64,000 bases of DNA from Micromonospora sp. C28SCA-DRY-2 (GCF_030519475.1 NZ_JAUMKD010000001.1:1240001-1304000); one strand, 5' to 3'. Shown: positions 55,419 to 64,000, numbered from the stretch's first letter. Notes: generated by a model not told the origin, from the letters alone. Numbers and translations are program-made.

Positions 55419-55865
55419 ATGGCGCCACTGATCGCACTCGTGTCGGGCACCGCGCTCGCCCGCCTGGCCGGGCTGTTGGGCCTGGGTGCGCTCGACGGCT
55501 GGCATCCCGCGCTGCGGGTGGGGCTCGCGCTCATGTTCGTGGTGACCGGTGTCGCGCACTTCGCGCCCGGCTACCGGGCCGACATGATCGCGATGGTGCC
55601 GCCCGCCCTGCCCCGACCCGACCTGCTGGTGACGGTCACCGGGGTGCTGGAACTGGTGGGCGCGGTCGGGCTGCTGCTGCCGGCGACCGCCCGCTGGGCC
55701 GCGGGCGGACTGGCCCTGCTGATGCTGGCCATGTTCCCGGCGAACGTCTCGGCGGTGCGGCGTGGGCTGACCCTGGGGGGCCGGCCGGCGACCCCGCTCG
55801 GGCCGCGGACAGTGGAGCAGATCTTCTTCGTCGGCGTGGCCGCCGCTATTTCGTTTGGGGCCTGA
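55419..55865 (+). CDS. DoxX-family membrane protein
   Basis: A 148-residue DoxX-like protein with four hydrophobic segments. Pattern: LRVGLALMFVVTGVAHFAPGYRADMIAMVPPALPRPDLLVTVTGVLELVGAVGLLLP, typical of small quinone/respiratory-stress membrane proteins. ATG 55419 has GGGAGG 7 nt upstream. Divergent from the TetR regulator that probably controls it. Substrate or partner unknown. Confidence 0.87.
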   Translation: MAPLIALVSGTALARLAGLLGLGALDGWHPALRVGLALMFVVTGVAHFAPGYRADMIAMVPPALPRPDLLVTVTGVLELVGAVGLLLPATARWAAGGLALLMLAMFPANVSAVRRGLTLGGRPATPLGPRTVEQIFFVGVAAAISFGA

Positions 55866-55877
55866 CGATTAGGGGGC

Positions 55878-55883
55878 TAACAT
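55878..55883 (+). promoter_or_regulatory. candidate -10 box for leaderless marR-type gene
   Basis: TAACAT, then 7 nt, then GTG 55891, just behind the DoxX gene. It probably drives the MarR-ABC-ABC operon. Confidence 0.55.
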
Positions 55884-55890
55884 AGTCCTC

Positions 55891-56373
55891 GTGCATCTGG
55901 TCACCCTCGACGACGTTCCGATCGGCCGGCTCCTGGTGGTCGCCGGCCATGTGGTCAGCCAGCGGTGGAACCGCCTGCTGGCGGAGAAGTTCAACCTCAC
56001 CCAGGCCGGCATGGTCACGCTGATGACGCTCGCCAAGCACGGTGCGCTGCCGCATGGCGAGGTCGCCCAACGCTGCTTCGTCCGGCCGGCCACCCTGACC
56101 GGCATCATCGACACCCTCGAACGCGACGGCCTGGTCGAGCGGCAGCGTGACGAGACCGACCGGCGCAGCATCCGGCTCGCCATCACCGACGCGGGGCGGG
56201 AGCGGCTGGGGTCGCTGACCACCCTGATCCAGTCCAATCCCCCGCTCACCTCGGTCGACGCCGACCCGGCGAAGGCCGCCGTGATCCGCGAGTTCCTGTT
56301 GGAGGTCATCGGCAGCGCCGAGGAACCGCCGGTGACGGGCCGCGCCGACCTGCCGGGAGGCCCGGCGTGCTGA
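55891..56373 (+). CDS. MarR-family transcriptional regulator
   Basis: A 160-residue MarR regulator. Winged helix near 30-110: [69 protein letters not shown], with the wing Asp-Arg-Arg motif. It is the first gene of a tightly overlapping set with the two ABC exporter genes (7 bp overlap), so it most likely senses a drug and represses the exporter. GTG 55891 follows TAACAT by 7 nt. Confidence 0.92.
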   Translation: MHLVTLDDVPIGRLLVVAGHVVSQRWNRLLAEKFNLTQAGMVTLMTLAKHGALPHGEVAQRCFVRPATLTGIIDTLERDGLVERQRDETDRRSIRLAITDAGRERLGSLTTLIQSNPPLTSVDADPAKAAVIREFLLEVIGSAEEPPVTGRADLPGGPAC

Positions 56374-58100
56374 TCCGACTGCTCCGCGACCACCTGCGCC
56401 CCTACCACCGGGCGCTGACCGCGGTGGTGCTGCTCCAGTTCGTCGGCACCATGGCCTCGCTCTACCTGCCCAGCCTCAACGCCGACATCATCGACCTGGG
56501 CGTGGCCCGCGGCGACACCGACTACATCCTGCGTACCGGCGGTTGGATGCTGCTGGTCAGCCTGGCGCAGATCGTCTGCTCGATCGGCGCGGTCCACCTC
56601 GGCGCGCGGACCGCGATGGGCTTCGGCCGGGACGTCCGGGCCGCCGTCTTCACGCACGTCAACCGGTTCTCGGCCCGCGAGGTCGCCCGCTTCGGGGCAC
56701 CGTCGCTGATCACCCGCAACACCAACGACGTCCAGCAGGTGCAGATGCTCGTGCTGATGAGCTGCACCATGCTGGTGGCCGCACCGATCATGAGCGTCGG
56801 CGGCGTGGTGATGGCGCTGCGCGAGGACGTCGGGCTGTCCTGGCTGATGCTGGTCAGCGTGCCGGTGCTCGCCGTCACGCTGGGGCTGGTGACCCGGCGG
56901 ATGGTGCCCGGCTTCCGGCTCATGCAGACCCGCATCGACGCGGTGAACCGGGTGCTGCGCGAGCAGATCACCGGCATCCGGGTGGTCCGGGCGTTCGTCC
57001 GCGAGCCGTACGAGACGCGCCGCTTCGCCACCGTGAACGCCGAGCTGACCGCGACCGCGTTGCAGACCGGCCGGCTGATGGCGCTGGTCTTCCCGGTGGT
57101 GATGCTGGTGCTCAACGTCTCCAGCGTCGCCGTGCTCTGGTTCGGCGCGCAGCGGGTGGACGCCGGGGCGATCCAGGTGGGCGCGCTGACCGCCTTCCTC
57201 CAGTACCTCATGCAGATCCTGATGGCGGTCATGATGGCCACCTTCATGCTGATGATGGTCCCGCGCGCGGCGGTCGGCGCGGAGCGCATCGTCGAGGTGC
57301 TGGACACCGACTCGTCGGTGCTGCCGTCGGCGGCCCCGGTGACCGAGGTGCCGACGCGCGGCGAGTTGGAGCTGCGCGGGGTGCGGTTCCAGTACCCGGG
57401 CGCGGCCGAGCCGGTGCTGCGGGACGTCTCCTTCCGGGTCACCGCCGGGACCACCACGGCGATCGTCGGCAGCACCGGCGCCGGCAAGACCACCCTGCTG
57501 TCGCTGGTCCCCCGACTGGTCGACGCGACGGCCGGGGCGGTGCTGGTCGACGGGGTCGACGTCCGCGAGCTGGCGCCGGACGAGTTGTGGCGCCGGATCG
57601 GCCTGGTGCCGCAGCGGCCGTACCTGTTCACCGGCACGGTGGCGAGCAACCTGCGCTACGGCAACCCGGACGCCACCGACGCGGAACTGTGGGCGGCGCT
57701 GGAGATCGCCCAGGCCCGGGACTTCGTGGCCGCGATGCCGGAGGGGCTGGCGGCCCCGATCGCGCAGGGCGGCACCAACGTCTCCGGTGGGCAGCGGCAG
57801 CGGCTGGCGATCGCCCGCGCGCTGGTCCGCCGGCCGGAGATCTACCTCTTCGACGACTCGTTCTCCGCGCTCGACCTCGGCACCGACGCGCGGCTGCGGG
57901 CGGCGCTGCGGCCGGTCACCGCCGACGCCGCCGTGGTGATCGTGGCCCAGCGGGTCTCCACGATCGTCGACGCCGATCAGATCATCGTGCTGGAGAACGG
58001 GGGCGTGGTCGGGGTGGGCCGACACGAACAGCTACTGAAGACCTGCCCGACCTACGCGGAGATCGTCGCCTCCCAGCAGACGGCGGAGGTGCCGGCATGA
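56367..58100 (+). CDS. ABC exporter half-transporter with degenerate catalytic site (subunit 1)
   Basis: Fused membrane and ATPase domains, 577 residues. Six membrane segments (about 1-300). ATPase: Walker [11 protein letters not shown], signature [13 protein letters not shown], Walker [13 protein letters not shown], and switch region [10 protein letters not shown]. The residue after the Walker B Asp is Asp instead of catalytic Glu, and Gln replaces the usual His in the H-loop. Such changes mark the degenerate half of heterodimeric exporters (TM287/288 type). The next gene encodes the consensus partner. GTG 56367 overlaps the MarR gene. Confidence 0.94.
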   Translation: MLIRLLRDHLRPYHRALTAVVLLQFVGTMASLYLPSLNADIIDLGVARGDTDYILRTGGWMLLVSLAQIVCSIGAVHLGARTAMGFGRDVRAAVFTHVNRFSAREVARFGAPSLITRNTNDVQQVQMLVLMSCTMLVAAPIMSVGGVVMALREDVGLSWLMLVSVPVLAVTLGLVTRRMVPGFRLMQTRIDAVNRVLREQITGIRVVRAFVREPYETRRFATVNAELTATALQTGRLMALVFPVVMLVLNVSSVAVLWFGAQRVDAGAIQVGALTAFLQYLMQILMAVMMATFMLMMVPRAAVGAERIVEVLDTDSSVLPSAAPVTEVPTRGELELRGVRFQYPGAAEPVLRDVSFRVTAGTTTAIVGSTGAGKTTLLSLVPRLVDATAGAVLVDGVDVRELAPDELWRRIGLVPQRPYLFTGTVASNLRYGNPDATDAELWAALEIAQARDFVAAMPEGLAAPIAQGGTNVSGGQRQRLAIARALVRRPEIYLFDDSFSALDLGTDARLRAALRPVTADAAVVIVAQRVSTIVDADQIIVLENGGVVGVGRHEQLLKTCPTYAEIVASQQTAEVPA

Positions 58101-60127
58101 GCGAGCAGCAGGAAGCGCGGGCGGCCGTACCCGCGCAGAAGCCGGCGGCCGACGGACCGACGCCGAAGCGGTTGCCCGGCGGTGGGCAGCGCGGCCCCGG
58201 GTGGATGGGTGCCGGGATGCCCGCCGAGCGGTCGATGACCTTCGGGCCGTCCGCGCGGCGGCTGCTCGGCCGGCTCCGGCCGCACCGGCTCCAGCTCACC
58301 GCGATCATCGCGCTGGCGGTGGTCAGCGTCGGGCTCAGCGTGATCGGCCCGAAGGTGCTCGGCCACGCCACCGACCTGATCTTCACCGGGGTGATCGGCC
58401 GGCAACTGCCGGAGGGCACCACCGCCGAGCAGGCCGTGGCCGCCGCCCGGGCGGCCGGCAACGACAGCTTCGCCGACATGCTCGCCCGGATGGACGTGGT
58501 GCCCGGGGTGGGCGTCGACTTCGCGGCGCTGGGCCGGGTGCTGCTGCTGGCGCTCGGGCTCTACCTCGCCGCCAGCCTGCTGATGTGGTGGCAGGGTTGG
58601 CTGCTCACCGGCGTCGTGCAGCGGACCGTGCAGCGGCTGCGCGCCGACGTGGAGGAGAAGCTCAACCGGCTGCCGCTGCCCTACTTCGACCGGCAACCGC
58701 GCGGTGAGCTGCTCAGCCGGGTCACCAACGACATCGACAACATCTCGACCAGCCTCCAGCAGACGCTGAGCCAGCTGCTCACCTCGCTGCTCACCGTGGT
58801 CGGCGTCCTGGCGATGATGTTCTGGATCTCGCCGCTGCTGGCCCTGATCGCGCTCGTCGCGGTGCCGCTCTCGGTGCTGGTCACCCAGCGGATCGCCAGG
58901 CGGTCGCAGCGCCAGTTCATCGCCCAGTGGACGCACACCGGCCAGCTCAACGGTCAGATCGAGGAGGCGTTCACCGGCCACGAGCTGGTCAAGGTCTTCG
59001 GCCGCCAGCGGGAGGTGGAGGCCGCCTTCGCCGCCAAGAACGAGGAGCTGTTCAAGGCCAGCTTCGGCGCCCAGTTCATCTCCGGGATCATCATGCCGTC
59101 GATGATGTTCATCGGGAACCTCAGCTACGTGGCGATCGCCGTGGTCGGCGGCCTGCGGGTGGCCACCGGGGCGATGAGCCTCGGCGACGTGCAGGCGTTC
59201 ATCCAGTACTCCCGGCAGTTCACCCAGCCGCTGACCCAGGTCGCCTCGATGGCCAACCTGCTCCAGTCCGGGGTGGCCTCGGCCGAGCGGGTGTTCGCGG
59301 TGCTCGACGCCGAGGAGCAGAGCCCGGACCCGGCCGAGCCGGCCCGGGTCCGCGACCCGCGCGGCCGGGTCGAGTTCGAGCACGTGTCGTTCCGGTACGA
59401 GCCGGACAAGCCACTGATCGAGGACCTGTCGCTGGTGGCCGAGCCGGGGCACACGGTGGCCATCGTCGGGCCGACCGGGGCCGGCAAGACCACCCTGGTC
59501 AACCTGGTCATGCGCTTCTACGAGCTGGACGCCGGCCGGATCACCCTGGACGGGGTGGACGTCACCACGATGCGCCGCGACGACCTGCGCGGCCGGATCG
59601 GGATGGTGCTCCAGGACACCTGGCTCTTCGGCGGCACCATCCGGGACAACATCGCCTACGGGCGGCCCGATGCCACCGACGAGGAGATCCTGGCCGCCGC
59701 CCGGGCCACCTTCGTGGACCGGTTCGTCCGCAGCCTGCCGGACGGCTACGACACGGTGATCGACGAGGAGGGCAGCAACGTCAGCGCCGGCGAGAAACAG
59801 CTGATCACCATCGCCCGGGCGTTCCTCGCCGAGCCGTCGCTGCTGATCCTGGACGAGGCGACCAGCTCGGTCGACACCCGTACCGAGGTGCTGCTCCAGC
59901 GGGCGATGGCCGCGCTGCGCTCGGACCGGACCAGCTTCGTGATCGCGCACCGGCTCTCCACCATCCGGGACGCCGACCTGATCCTGATGATGGAGGACGG
60001 CCGGATCGTCGAGCAGGGCACCCACGAGGAGCTGCTCGCCGCCGGCGGCGCGTACCACCGGCTGTACCAGGCCCAGTTCGCCCAGCCGGTGGTCGACGAG
60101 GTCGACGCCGAGCCGGTGGCGCGGTGA
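58097..60127 (+). CDS. ABC exporter half-transporter (subunit 2)
   Basis: Partner subunit, 676 residues. About 55 residues of Pro/Gly-rich N-terminal sequence precede six membrane segments, with a large loop between the first two (about 80-150). ATPase: Walker [11 protein letters not shown], Walker [13 protein letters not shown] with intact Glu, H-loop [10 protein letters not shown], but a degenerate signature [13 protein letters not shown] (consensus SGGQ). Together with subunit 1 this gives one consensus and one degenerate ATP site. ATG 58097 overlaps the previous stop (ATGA), and GGAGG precedes it. Exports an unknown hydrophobic compound, probably a drug. Confidence 0.94.
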   Translation: MSEQQEARAAVPAQKPAADGPTPKRLPGGGQRGPGWMGAGMPAERSMTFGPSARRLLGRLRPHRLQLTAIIALAVVSVGLSVIGPKVLGHATDLIFTGVIGRQLPEGTTAEQAVAAARAAGNDSFADMLARMDVVPGVGVDFAALGRVLLLALGLYLAASLLMWWQGWLLTGVVQRTVQRLRADVEEKLNRLPLPYFDRQPRGELLSRVTNDIDNISTSLQQTLSQLLTSLLTVVGVLAMMFWISPLLALIALVAVPLSVLVTQRIARRSQRQFIAQWTHTGQLNGQIEEAFTGHELVKVFGRQREVEAAFAAKNEELFKASFGAQFISGIIMPSMMFIGNLSYVAIAVVGGLRVATGAMSLGDVQAFIQYSRQFTQPLTQVASMANLLQSGVASAERVFAVLDAEEQSPDPAEPARVRDPRGRVEFEHVSFRYEPDKPLIEDLSLVAEPGHTVAIVGPTGAGKTTLVNLVMRFYELDAGRITLDGVDVTTMRRDDLRGRIGMVLQDTWLFGGTIRDNIAYGRPDATDEEILAAARATFVDRFVRSLPDGYDTVIDEEGSNVSAGEKQLITIARAFLAEPSLLILDEATSSVDTRTEVLLQRAMAALRSDRTSFVIAHRLSTIRDADLILMMEDGRIVEQGTHEELLAAGGAYHRLYQAQFAQPVVDEVDAEPVAR

Positions 60128-60130
60128 CGG

Positions 60131-61009
60131 TCAGCGGTGGACCCGGTCGAGGAAGCCCCGCAGCAGGCGCACCACCTCGTCGAGGTGCGTCTCCAGCAGC
60201 CAGTGCCCGCCGTCGAGCAGGTGCAGCTCCGCGTCGGGCAGGTCCCGCAGGTAGGCGCGGGCCGCGCCGGCCGGCATGTAGCCGTCGTGCGGTCCCCACA
60301 CGATCAGCGTCGGCGGCCGGTGGCTGCGCAGGTACTCCTGCTGGCGGGGGAACCAGGCGACGGTGCTGCCCTGGTCGGCCAGGAGGCGGACCAGGGCGTC
60401 CCGCCGCGCCGGTTCGGCCCGCACCTGGGCCCAGGACAGCCGCCACAGGTCTGGGCTGACCCGGTCGGTCAACCGGTCCGGCAGCTCGCCGAGGAACTCG
60501 CCGCGGAAGCCCGCCTCGCTGACCGCCTCGGCGAGTCGGGCCCGGCCCTCGTCGGTGGGGTCGCGCCAGAACCGCTTCAGCGGCTCGTACTTGGGGCCGT
60601 GCTGGTCGGGGTAGATGTCGCCGTTCTGGATGACCAGGCCGGCGACCCGCTCCGGCGCGGCCATCGCCAGCCGCAGCCCGAACTGGCTGCCGTAGTCCTG
60701 GAGGTAGATCACGTAGCGGGTGAGCGACAGCACCTCGGTGAACCGGCGCAGCAGCGCGGCGTAGGCGTCGAAGGTGTACCCGAACCGGGCCGGGTCCGGC
60801 GTGTCGCTGTAGCCGAAACCGGGCAGGTCCGGTGCGATCGCCCGCCACCGGTCGCCGAGCGCGGGCAGCAGGTTGCGGAACTGGAACGACGACGACGGGT
60901 AGCCGTGCGGCAGCAGCACCACCGGGGCGTCCGGCGGCCCGGACTCCCGGTAGAAGACGTCGATCCCGTCGACGTCGACGGTGCGGTGCGCGACAGCTGC
61001 GTGGGCCAC
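60131..61009 (-). CDS. alpha/beta hydrolase, haloalkane dehalogenase/epoxide hydrolase type
   Basis: A 292-residue alpha/beta hydrolase. Oxyanion region VVLLPHGYPSSSFQFRNL, then nucleophile Asp105 in YVIYLQDYGSQFG, a variant of the usual QDWGG elbow, and catalytic His in LLDGGHWLLETH. The Asp nucleophile suggests dehalogenase or epoxide hydrolase chemistry. Cap domain about 130-215. GTG 61009 has an AGGAGG site. The 3' end lies 4 bp from the convergent ABC gene. Substrate unknown. Confidence 0.87.
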   Translation of the reverse strand: MAHAAVAHRTVDVDGIDVFYRESGPPDAPVVLLPHGYPSSSFQFRNLLPALGDRWRAIAPDLPGFGYSDTPDPARFGYTFDAYAALLRRFTEVLSLTRYVIYLQDYGSQFGLRLAMAAPERVAGLVIQNGDIYPDQHGPKYEPLKRFWRDPTDEGRARLAEAVSEAGFRGEFLGELPDRLTDRVSPDLWRLSWAQVRAEPARRDALVRLLADQGSTVAWFPRQQEYLRSHRPPTLIVWGPHDGYMPAGAARAYLRDLPDAELHLLDGGHWLLETHLDEVVRLLRGFLDRVHR

Positions 61010-61102
61010 GGTCCCCTCCTGACCGCCACGCTACGGCCGGACGCCCCGGCCCGGGTCGGAACCGACCGGGCCGGGGACGCCGGCGACCTGCCCGGCGCGG
61101 GC

Positions 61103-62320
61103 TCAGCCGACGCCGAGCAGGTCCGCCGAGCGGGCGGCCACCACCCCGGCGACCAGCCCGAGCGCGTCGCCGGCGGGCATCGGGTCCAGCCCGCGGCCGT
61201 CGCGCAGCCGCAGCGAGACCCGTCCGTCGGCGGCCTCCCGGGGCCCGATCACCGCGACGTACGGCAGCCGGCGCCGGGCGGCGTCGCGTACCCGGGCGCC
61301 CAGCGAGCCGGCGCGGTCGACCTCGGCCCGCAGCCCGGCCGCCAAGGCGTCGGCGGCGAACCGGTCCGCCGCCTCGGCCTGCCCGTCGTCGACCGGCAGC
61401 ACCACCAGCTGCACCGGGGCGTACCAGGCCGGGAACGCGCCCTGGTGCACCTCGATCAGGTACGCGAAGAGCCGCTCCATGCTGCCCACCAGGCTCCGGT
61501 GCACCATCACCGGCCGGCGCCGCGCCCCGTCCGCGTCGGTGTACCAGAGGTCGAACTTCGCCGGCTTGTCGAAGTCGAGCTGCACGGTGGACAGGGTCGA
61601 CTCCCGGCCGGCGGCGTCCACGACTTGGATGTCGATCTTCGGACCGTAGAAGGCGGCGTCGCCGGGCGCCTCGGCGTACTCCACCCCGGCCAGGGCCTCC
61701 CGCAGCAGTTCCTCGGCGCGCGCCCACTGCGCGTCGTCGCCGACGTAGCGCTGCTCCGGCCCGCGCAGCGACAGCCGGTAGCCGGCGGGTCGTACGCCGA
61801 GCGCCGCGTGCGCCGCGCGGATCAGCCCGAGGATGGCGCCGACCTCCGCGCCCACCTGCTCCAGGGCACAGAAGTTGTGCGCGTCGTTGAGCGAGATGGC
61901 ACGGACCCGGGACAGCCCGCCCAGCACCCCCGAGCGCTCGGCCCGGTACATCCCGCCCAGTTCGGCGATGCGCAGCGGCAGTTCCCGGTAGGAGCGGCCC
62001 CGGGCCCGGTAGACCAGGGCGTGGTGCGGGCAGAGCGCCGGCCGGAGCACGAACTCGTCGTCGGCGCTGAGCCGCATCGGCGGGAACATGTCGTCGGCGA
62101 AGTAGTCGAGGTGGCCGGAGATCTCGAAGAGCTGCCGTTTGCCCAGCGGCGGGGAGTAGACGTGCCGGTAGCCGGCCCGGCGCTCCAGCTCCCGCACGTA
62201 CTCCTCGACGGCGTGCCGGGCGGCGGCGCCGGCCGGCAGCCAGATCGGCAGCCCGGCGCCGGCCAGCGGGTCGGAGACGAACAGGTCCAGCTCCCGGCCG
62301 AGCCTGCGGTGATCGATCAT
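61103..62320 (-). CDS. thrS: threonyl-tRNA synthetase lacking TGS and editing domains
   Basis: Charges tRNA-Thr with threonine. The 405-residue product contains only the class II catalytic core and anticodon-binding domain; it starts at DHRRLGRELDLF, exactly where full-length ThrRS enters the core. The about 230-residue N-terminal TGS and editing parts are absent. Zinc ligands are visible in RPALCPHHALVYR (normally NCPGH), NDAHNFC, and VHRSLVGSMERLFAYLIE (motif 3); motif 2 is MYRAERSG. A ribosome site (CCAGGAGCGAC) precedes ATG 62320. Regulated probably by the upstream attenuator. Could be a spare, resistant or pathway-specific enzyme. Confidence 0.92.
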   Translation of the reverse strand: MIDHRRLGRELDLFVSDPLAGAGLPIWLPAGAAARHAVEEYVRELERRAGYRHVYSPPLGKRQLFEISGHLDYFADDMFPPMRLSADDEFVLRPALCPHHALVYRARGRSYRELPLRIAELGGMYRAERSGVLGGLSRVRAISLNDAHNFCALEQVGAEVGAILGLIRAAHAALGVRPAGYRLSLRGPEQRYVGDDAQWARAEELLREALAGVEYAEAPGDAAFYGPKIDIQVVDAAGRESTLSTVQLDFDKPAKFDLWYTDADGARRRPVMVHRSLVGSMERLFAYLIEVHQGAFPAWYAPVQLVVLPVDDGQAEAADRFAADALAAGLRAEVDRAGSLGARVRDAARRRLPYVAVIGPREAADGRVSLRLRDGRGLDPMPAGDALGLVAGVVAARSADLLGVG

Positions 62321-62371
62321 GTCGCGCTCCTGGTTCGGGTACGCCCCACGGGCGAGCCGGTCCGGAACGCC

Positions 62372-62406
62372 ACGAGGCCCCGGGGCGGATCGCCCCGGGG
62401 CCTCGT
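62372..62406 (-). terminator. attenuator hairpin in the thrS leader
   Basis: Perfect 16-bp stem (62372-62387 with 62391-62406) closed by a 3-nt loop (GAT). It lies about 52 nt before the thrS start and 11 nt after the leader peptide stop. GC-rich without a U-tract, as expected in actinobacteria. Probably ends transcription when threonine is sufficient. Confidence 0.7.
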
Positions 62407-62417
62407 CGACGGTCAGG

Positions 62418-62471
62418 TCAGTACGGCGCGCCGGGGTCTCCCGGCGTCGTGGTCAGCACCGCACTGCGCAT
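62418..62471 (-). CDS. threonine-rich leader peptide of thrS
   Basis: Seventeen residues, MRSAVLTTTPGDPGAPY, with three consecutive Thr codons (ACC ACG ACG) at positions 7-9. The ATG at 62471 lies 6 nt after TACCGT, so the RNA should begin at the start codon. Stop TGA at 62418. The hairpin that follows completes a classic ribosome-mediated attenuator. If threonyl-tRNA runs short, a ribosome stalls at the Thr codons; the alternative antiterminator fold is not worked out here. Confidence 0.65.
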   Translation of the reverse strand: MRSAVLTTTPGDPGAPY

Positions 62472-62477
62472 GCGGCG

Positions 62478-62483
62478 ACGGTA
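62478..62483 (-). promoter_or_regulatory. candidate -10 box of the thrS leader transcript
   Basis: TACCGT on the minus strand, 6 nt before the leader peptide ATG. No clear -35 box. Confidence 0.5.
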
Positions 62484-62825
62484 CGCCGGCCGCGGCGCGG
62501 AGCGCACCCGCATTTCCCGGAGCGCGGCCGGGCGGACGGGAGGCGGTGGTGGGCCGCCCGCACGGGACCTGCCGGCGGCCCACGGCGACCCGCCGTCGGA
62601 AACGGGGGACCCGACGGTCCTGGGCCGCGCGCCGACAACGGTACGCCGACGGCGGCCGATCCGCCGACCGCCGGCGCACGCGTCACGGCCCGGGCGTCCG
62701 GTCGTTGAACCCGGGGTGGCGCAGCCGTGTCGGCGGTCACCACCGGCCAGGGCCGTTCCCGACGACGCCGGCGGAGGCGTCAGGCTCGGTACACCCATTC
62801 GGCCCCGTCCGGCGAGGTGGCAGTC

Positions 62826-63443
62826 GTGCCCGAACTACTCACTGAGGTCGCGTCACCGACCTGGGCGTACCTCGTGCTGCTCGGGCTGCTGGTCGCGGAC
62901 GCCTTCGTGCCGGTGATCCCCACCCAGGTCGTCATGATCACCAGCGGCGCGCTGACCGTGTACGGCGGGCTGAACCTGCCGCTGACCATCGCCGTCGGCG
63001 CGCTCGGCGTCTTCGCCGGCGACCTGGTCTGCTACCTGCTCGGCCGGAGCGCGCCCGACCACCGACCGCCCCGTCCCGGCCGACCGGGCCGGGCCCGGCG
63101 GGTCGCCGGCCGGGTCACCCGGGGACTGCGCCGCCCCGGCCCGCTGGTGATCCTGCTCTGCCGGTTCGTGCCCGGCGGGCGGATGGCGGCCTGCTTCTCC
63201 GCCGGGCGCAGCCGGTACCCGTACCGCCTCTTCCTGCTCTACGAGACGCTGGCCGCACTGGCCTGGGCGTCGTACGGGGCGCTGGTCGGGCACCTGGGCG
63301 GCACCGCGCTGACCGGGTCGGCCTGGCGGCTGGCCGTGGTCGCCGGGGTGGCGGCGCTCGGGTTCGCCGCCGCCGGTTGGGCGATGACCCTGCTCAGCGC
63401 CCGCCAGCAGTCCCCCACCCCGGCTGAGGCGACCGCCGACTGA
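62826..63443 (+). CDS. DedA-family membrane protein
   Basis: A 205-residue DedA/SNARE-associated membrane protein; family members act in lipid scrambling or undecaprenyl-phosphate recycling. Features: VPVIPTQVVMITSGAL, FAGDLVCYLLGRSA, LVILLCRFVPGGRMAACFSAGRSRYPYRLFLLYE (family R-F-x-P-G-x-R), ALAWASYGALVGHLGG. GTG 62826 has GAGGTGG 6-7 nt upstream; longer frames add an Arg-rich stretch. The gap 62484-62825 shows no further gene. Confidence 0.87.
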   Translation: MPELLTEVASPTWAYLVLLGLLVADAFVPVIPTQVVMITSGALTVYGGLNLPLTIAVGALGVFAGDLVCYLLGRSAPDHRPPRPGRPGRARRVAGRVTRGLRRPGPLVILLCRFVPGGRMAACFSAGRSRYPYRLFLLYETLAALAWASYGALVGHLGGTALTGSAWRLAVVAGVAALGFAAAGWAMTLLSARQQSPTPAEATAD

Positions 63444-63488
63444 GCGTGTCTCGGGCCGCACCGGTATAAGCTGGGCTTATATTGCCGG

Positions 63489-63857
63489 GTGTGGGACGTC
63501 AGGCTGCATCCCGAGGTGGAAGCGTGGTTCCTTGAGCCGTGCAGGAACGATCCGGCCAGCGCCGACCTCATCAGCGAGGCCATCGATCTCCCCGCCGAGC
63601 ACGGGCCGGCTCTGGGGCGGCCCCTGGTCGACCGGCTGAAAGGGAGTTCGTTCCACCACATGAAGGAACTGCGGCCGGGCTCGGCCGGCTCGACGGAGGT
63701 TCGGATGATCTTCGCTTTCGACCCGCTGCGGGAGGCGGTGTTCCTGGTCGCCGGCGACAAGTCGGGACAATGGCAGAGCTGGTACCGCGTCGCCGTGCCA
63801 CTGGCGGACGCGCGGTTCCAGGAGCACCTGATCGCACTGAAGGAAGCGGAGCGATGA
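63489..63857 (+). CDS. RelE/HigB-like toxin of a toxin-antitoxin pair
   Basis: A 122-residue protein of the RelE/ParE superfamily, closest in pattern to HigB/phage Gp49-like proteins. Motifs: VEAWFLEPCRNDPASADLISEAIDLPAEHGPALGRPLVDRLKGSSFHHMKELRPG, then EVRMIFAFDPLREAVFLVAGDKSGQWQSWY. Such proteins cleave mRNA on the ribosome. GTG 63489 lies 5-6 nt after TATATT, so leaderless. The stop overlaps the next start (ATGA). The antitoxin follows. Confidence 0.85.
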   Translation: MWDVRLHPEVEAWFLEPCRNDPASADLISEAIDLPAEHGPALGRPLVDRLKGSSFHHMKELRPGSAGSTEVRMIFAFDPLREAVFLVAGDKSGQWQSWYRVAVPLADARFQEHLIALKEAER

Positions 63858-64000
63858 CCAGCGGATCGGACTGGCGGGACGTCAAGGCCCGGGCACGCGA
63901 GCTGGACCCGACCTGGGAGCAGCCCGACCGGGTGGCCCGGCGCGGCCGGATGCGCGAGCAGATGCTGGCCTCGGTGAGCGGCGCCCAGCTGGCAGAGATC
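63854..64000 (+). CDS. putative HigA-like antitoxin, truncated by the window end
   Basis: Partial gene; only the first 49 codons are visible (MTSGSDWRDVKARARELDPTW, then QMLASVSGAQLAEI). The order and 4-bp overlap with the toxin are as in higBA-type systems with the antitoxin second. A helix-turn-helix would follow beyond the window, as the ending LAEI suggests. Confidence 0.7.
   Translation, partial: MTSGSDWRDVKARARELDPTWEQPDRVARRGRMREQMLASVSGAQLAEI

Noticed and set aside
62321..62480. T-box riboswitch upstream of thrS
   Set aside because: No T-box core (GGUGG..ACCGCG-like) is visible; the leader peptide layout explains the region better.

Overview
The window is very GC-rich, dense in genes, and carries a gene set typical of an actinomycete. 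Marker families include a GuaB1-type IMP dehydrogenase homologue, an acyl-CoA carboxylase with a separate epsilon subunit, an Rv1086-type short prenyl transferase, SigE-family sigma factor, PknB-type kinase and an ESX-associated mycosin. Together with intergenic palindromes, this points to Micromonosporaceae, most likely Micromonospora. That assignment is inference from gene content and style; no rRNA gene is present to confirm it.

Layout. 0-10.6 kb is mostly housekeeping: rmuC, ispH, exodeoxyribonuclease VII (xseA/xseB), two tandem paralogous LppX/LprG-like lipoproteins, a DUF4245 membrane protein and glpX translationally coupled to a DMT transporter. 10.6-18.8 kb has a TetR-controlled epimerase, a ferredoxin-NADP reductase-like flavoprotein, a rhomboid protease, a lytic transglycosylase and PhoH. 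18.8-26.5 kb has an XRE regulator, otsB, a cis-prenyl transferase beside a geranylgeranyl reductase, a repeat-rich 0.8 kb spacer and GTP-dependent PEP carboxykinase. 26.8-31.6 kb has two tandem GtrA proteins, a PH-domain protein, and divergent birA and accD. 31.6-39.5 kb has a sigma factor with a membrane partner, PanE-like reductase, methyltransferase, M50 protease, Uma2 protein, GH25 lysozyme and a Ser/Thr kinase. 39.6-50.3 kb has accE, a three-gene ESX-like locus ending in a mycosin, maf, an O-methyltransferase, MFS, a PadR-DrrAB-type ABC system and the biotinylated alpha subunit of the carboxylase. 50.4-64 kb has LysG/LysE, guaB1, a GH18 protein, TetR/DoxX, a MarR-regulated heterodimeric ABC exporter, an alpha/beta hydrolase, an editing-less threonyl-tRNA synthetase behind a threonine attenuator, DedA, and a HigBA-like toxin-antitoxin pair cut by the window end.

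How genes work together. birA (29.0 kb), accD (30.0 kb), accE (39.6 kb) and accA (48.5 kb) supply the ligase and three subunits of one acyl-CoA carboxylase, but are spread over 21 kb. xseA and xseB form one nuclease. uppS and the reductase act on isoprenoids. The MarR and two ABC genes overlap and form one export operon.

Most striking is the 5' region of the second thrS (62,321-62,483, minus strand). It has a TANNNT promoter, a leaderless 17-codon peptide with three consecutive Thr codons, then a perfect 16-bp hairpin. This is the layout of ribosome-mediated attenuation for a ThrRS that lacks its TGS and editing domains. A second recurring theme is that about 20 genes have a TANNNT box mostly 6-7 nt before their start codon, which suggests leaderless transcripts. 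A third is an abrupt low-GC block (about 40.93-42.64 kb) that begins and ends inside genes of the ESX-like locus.
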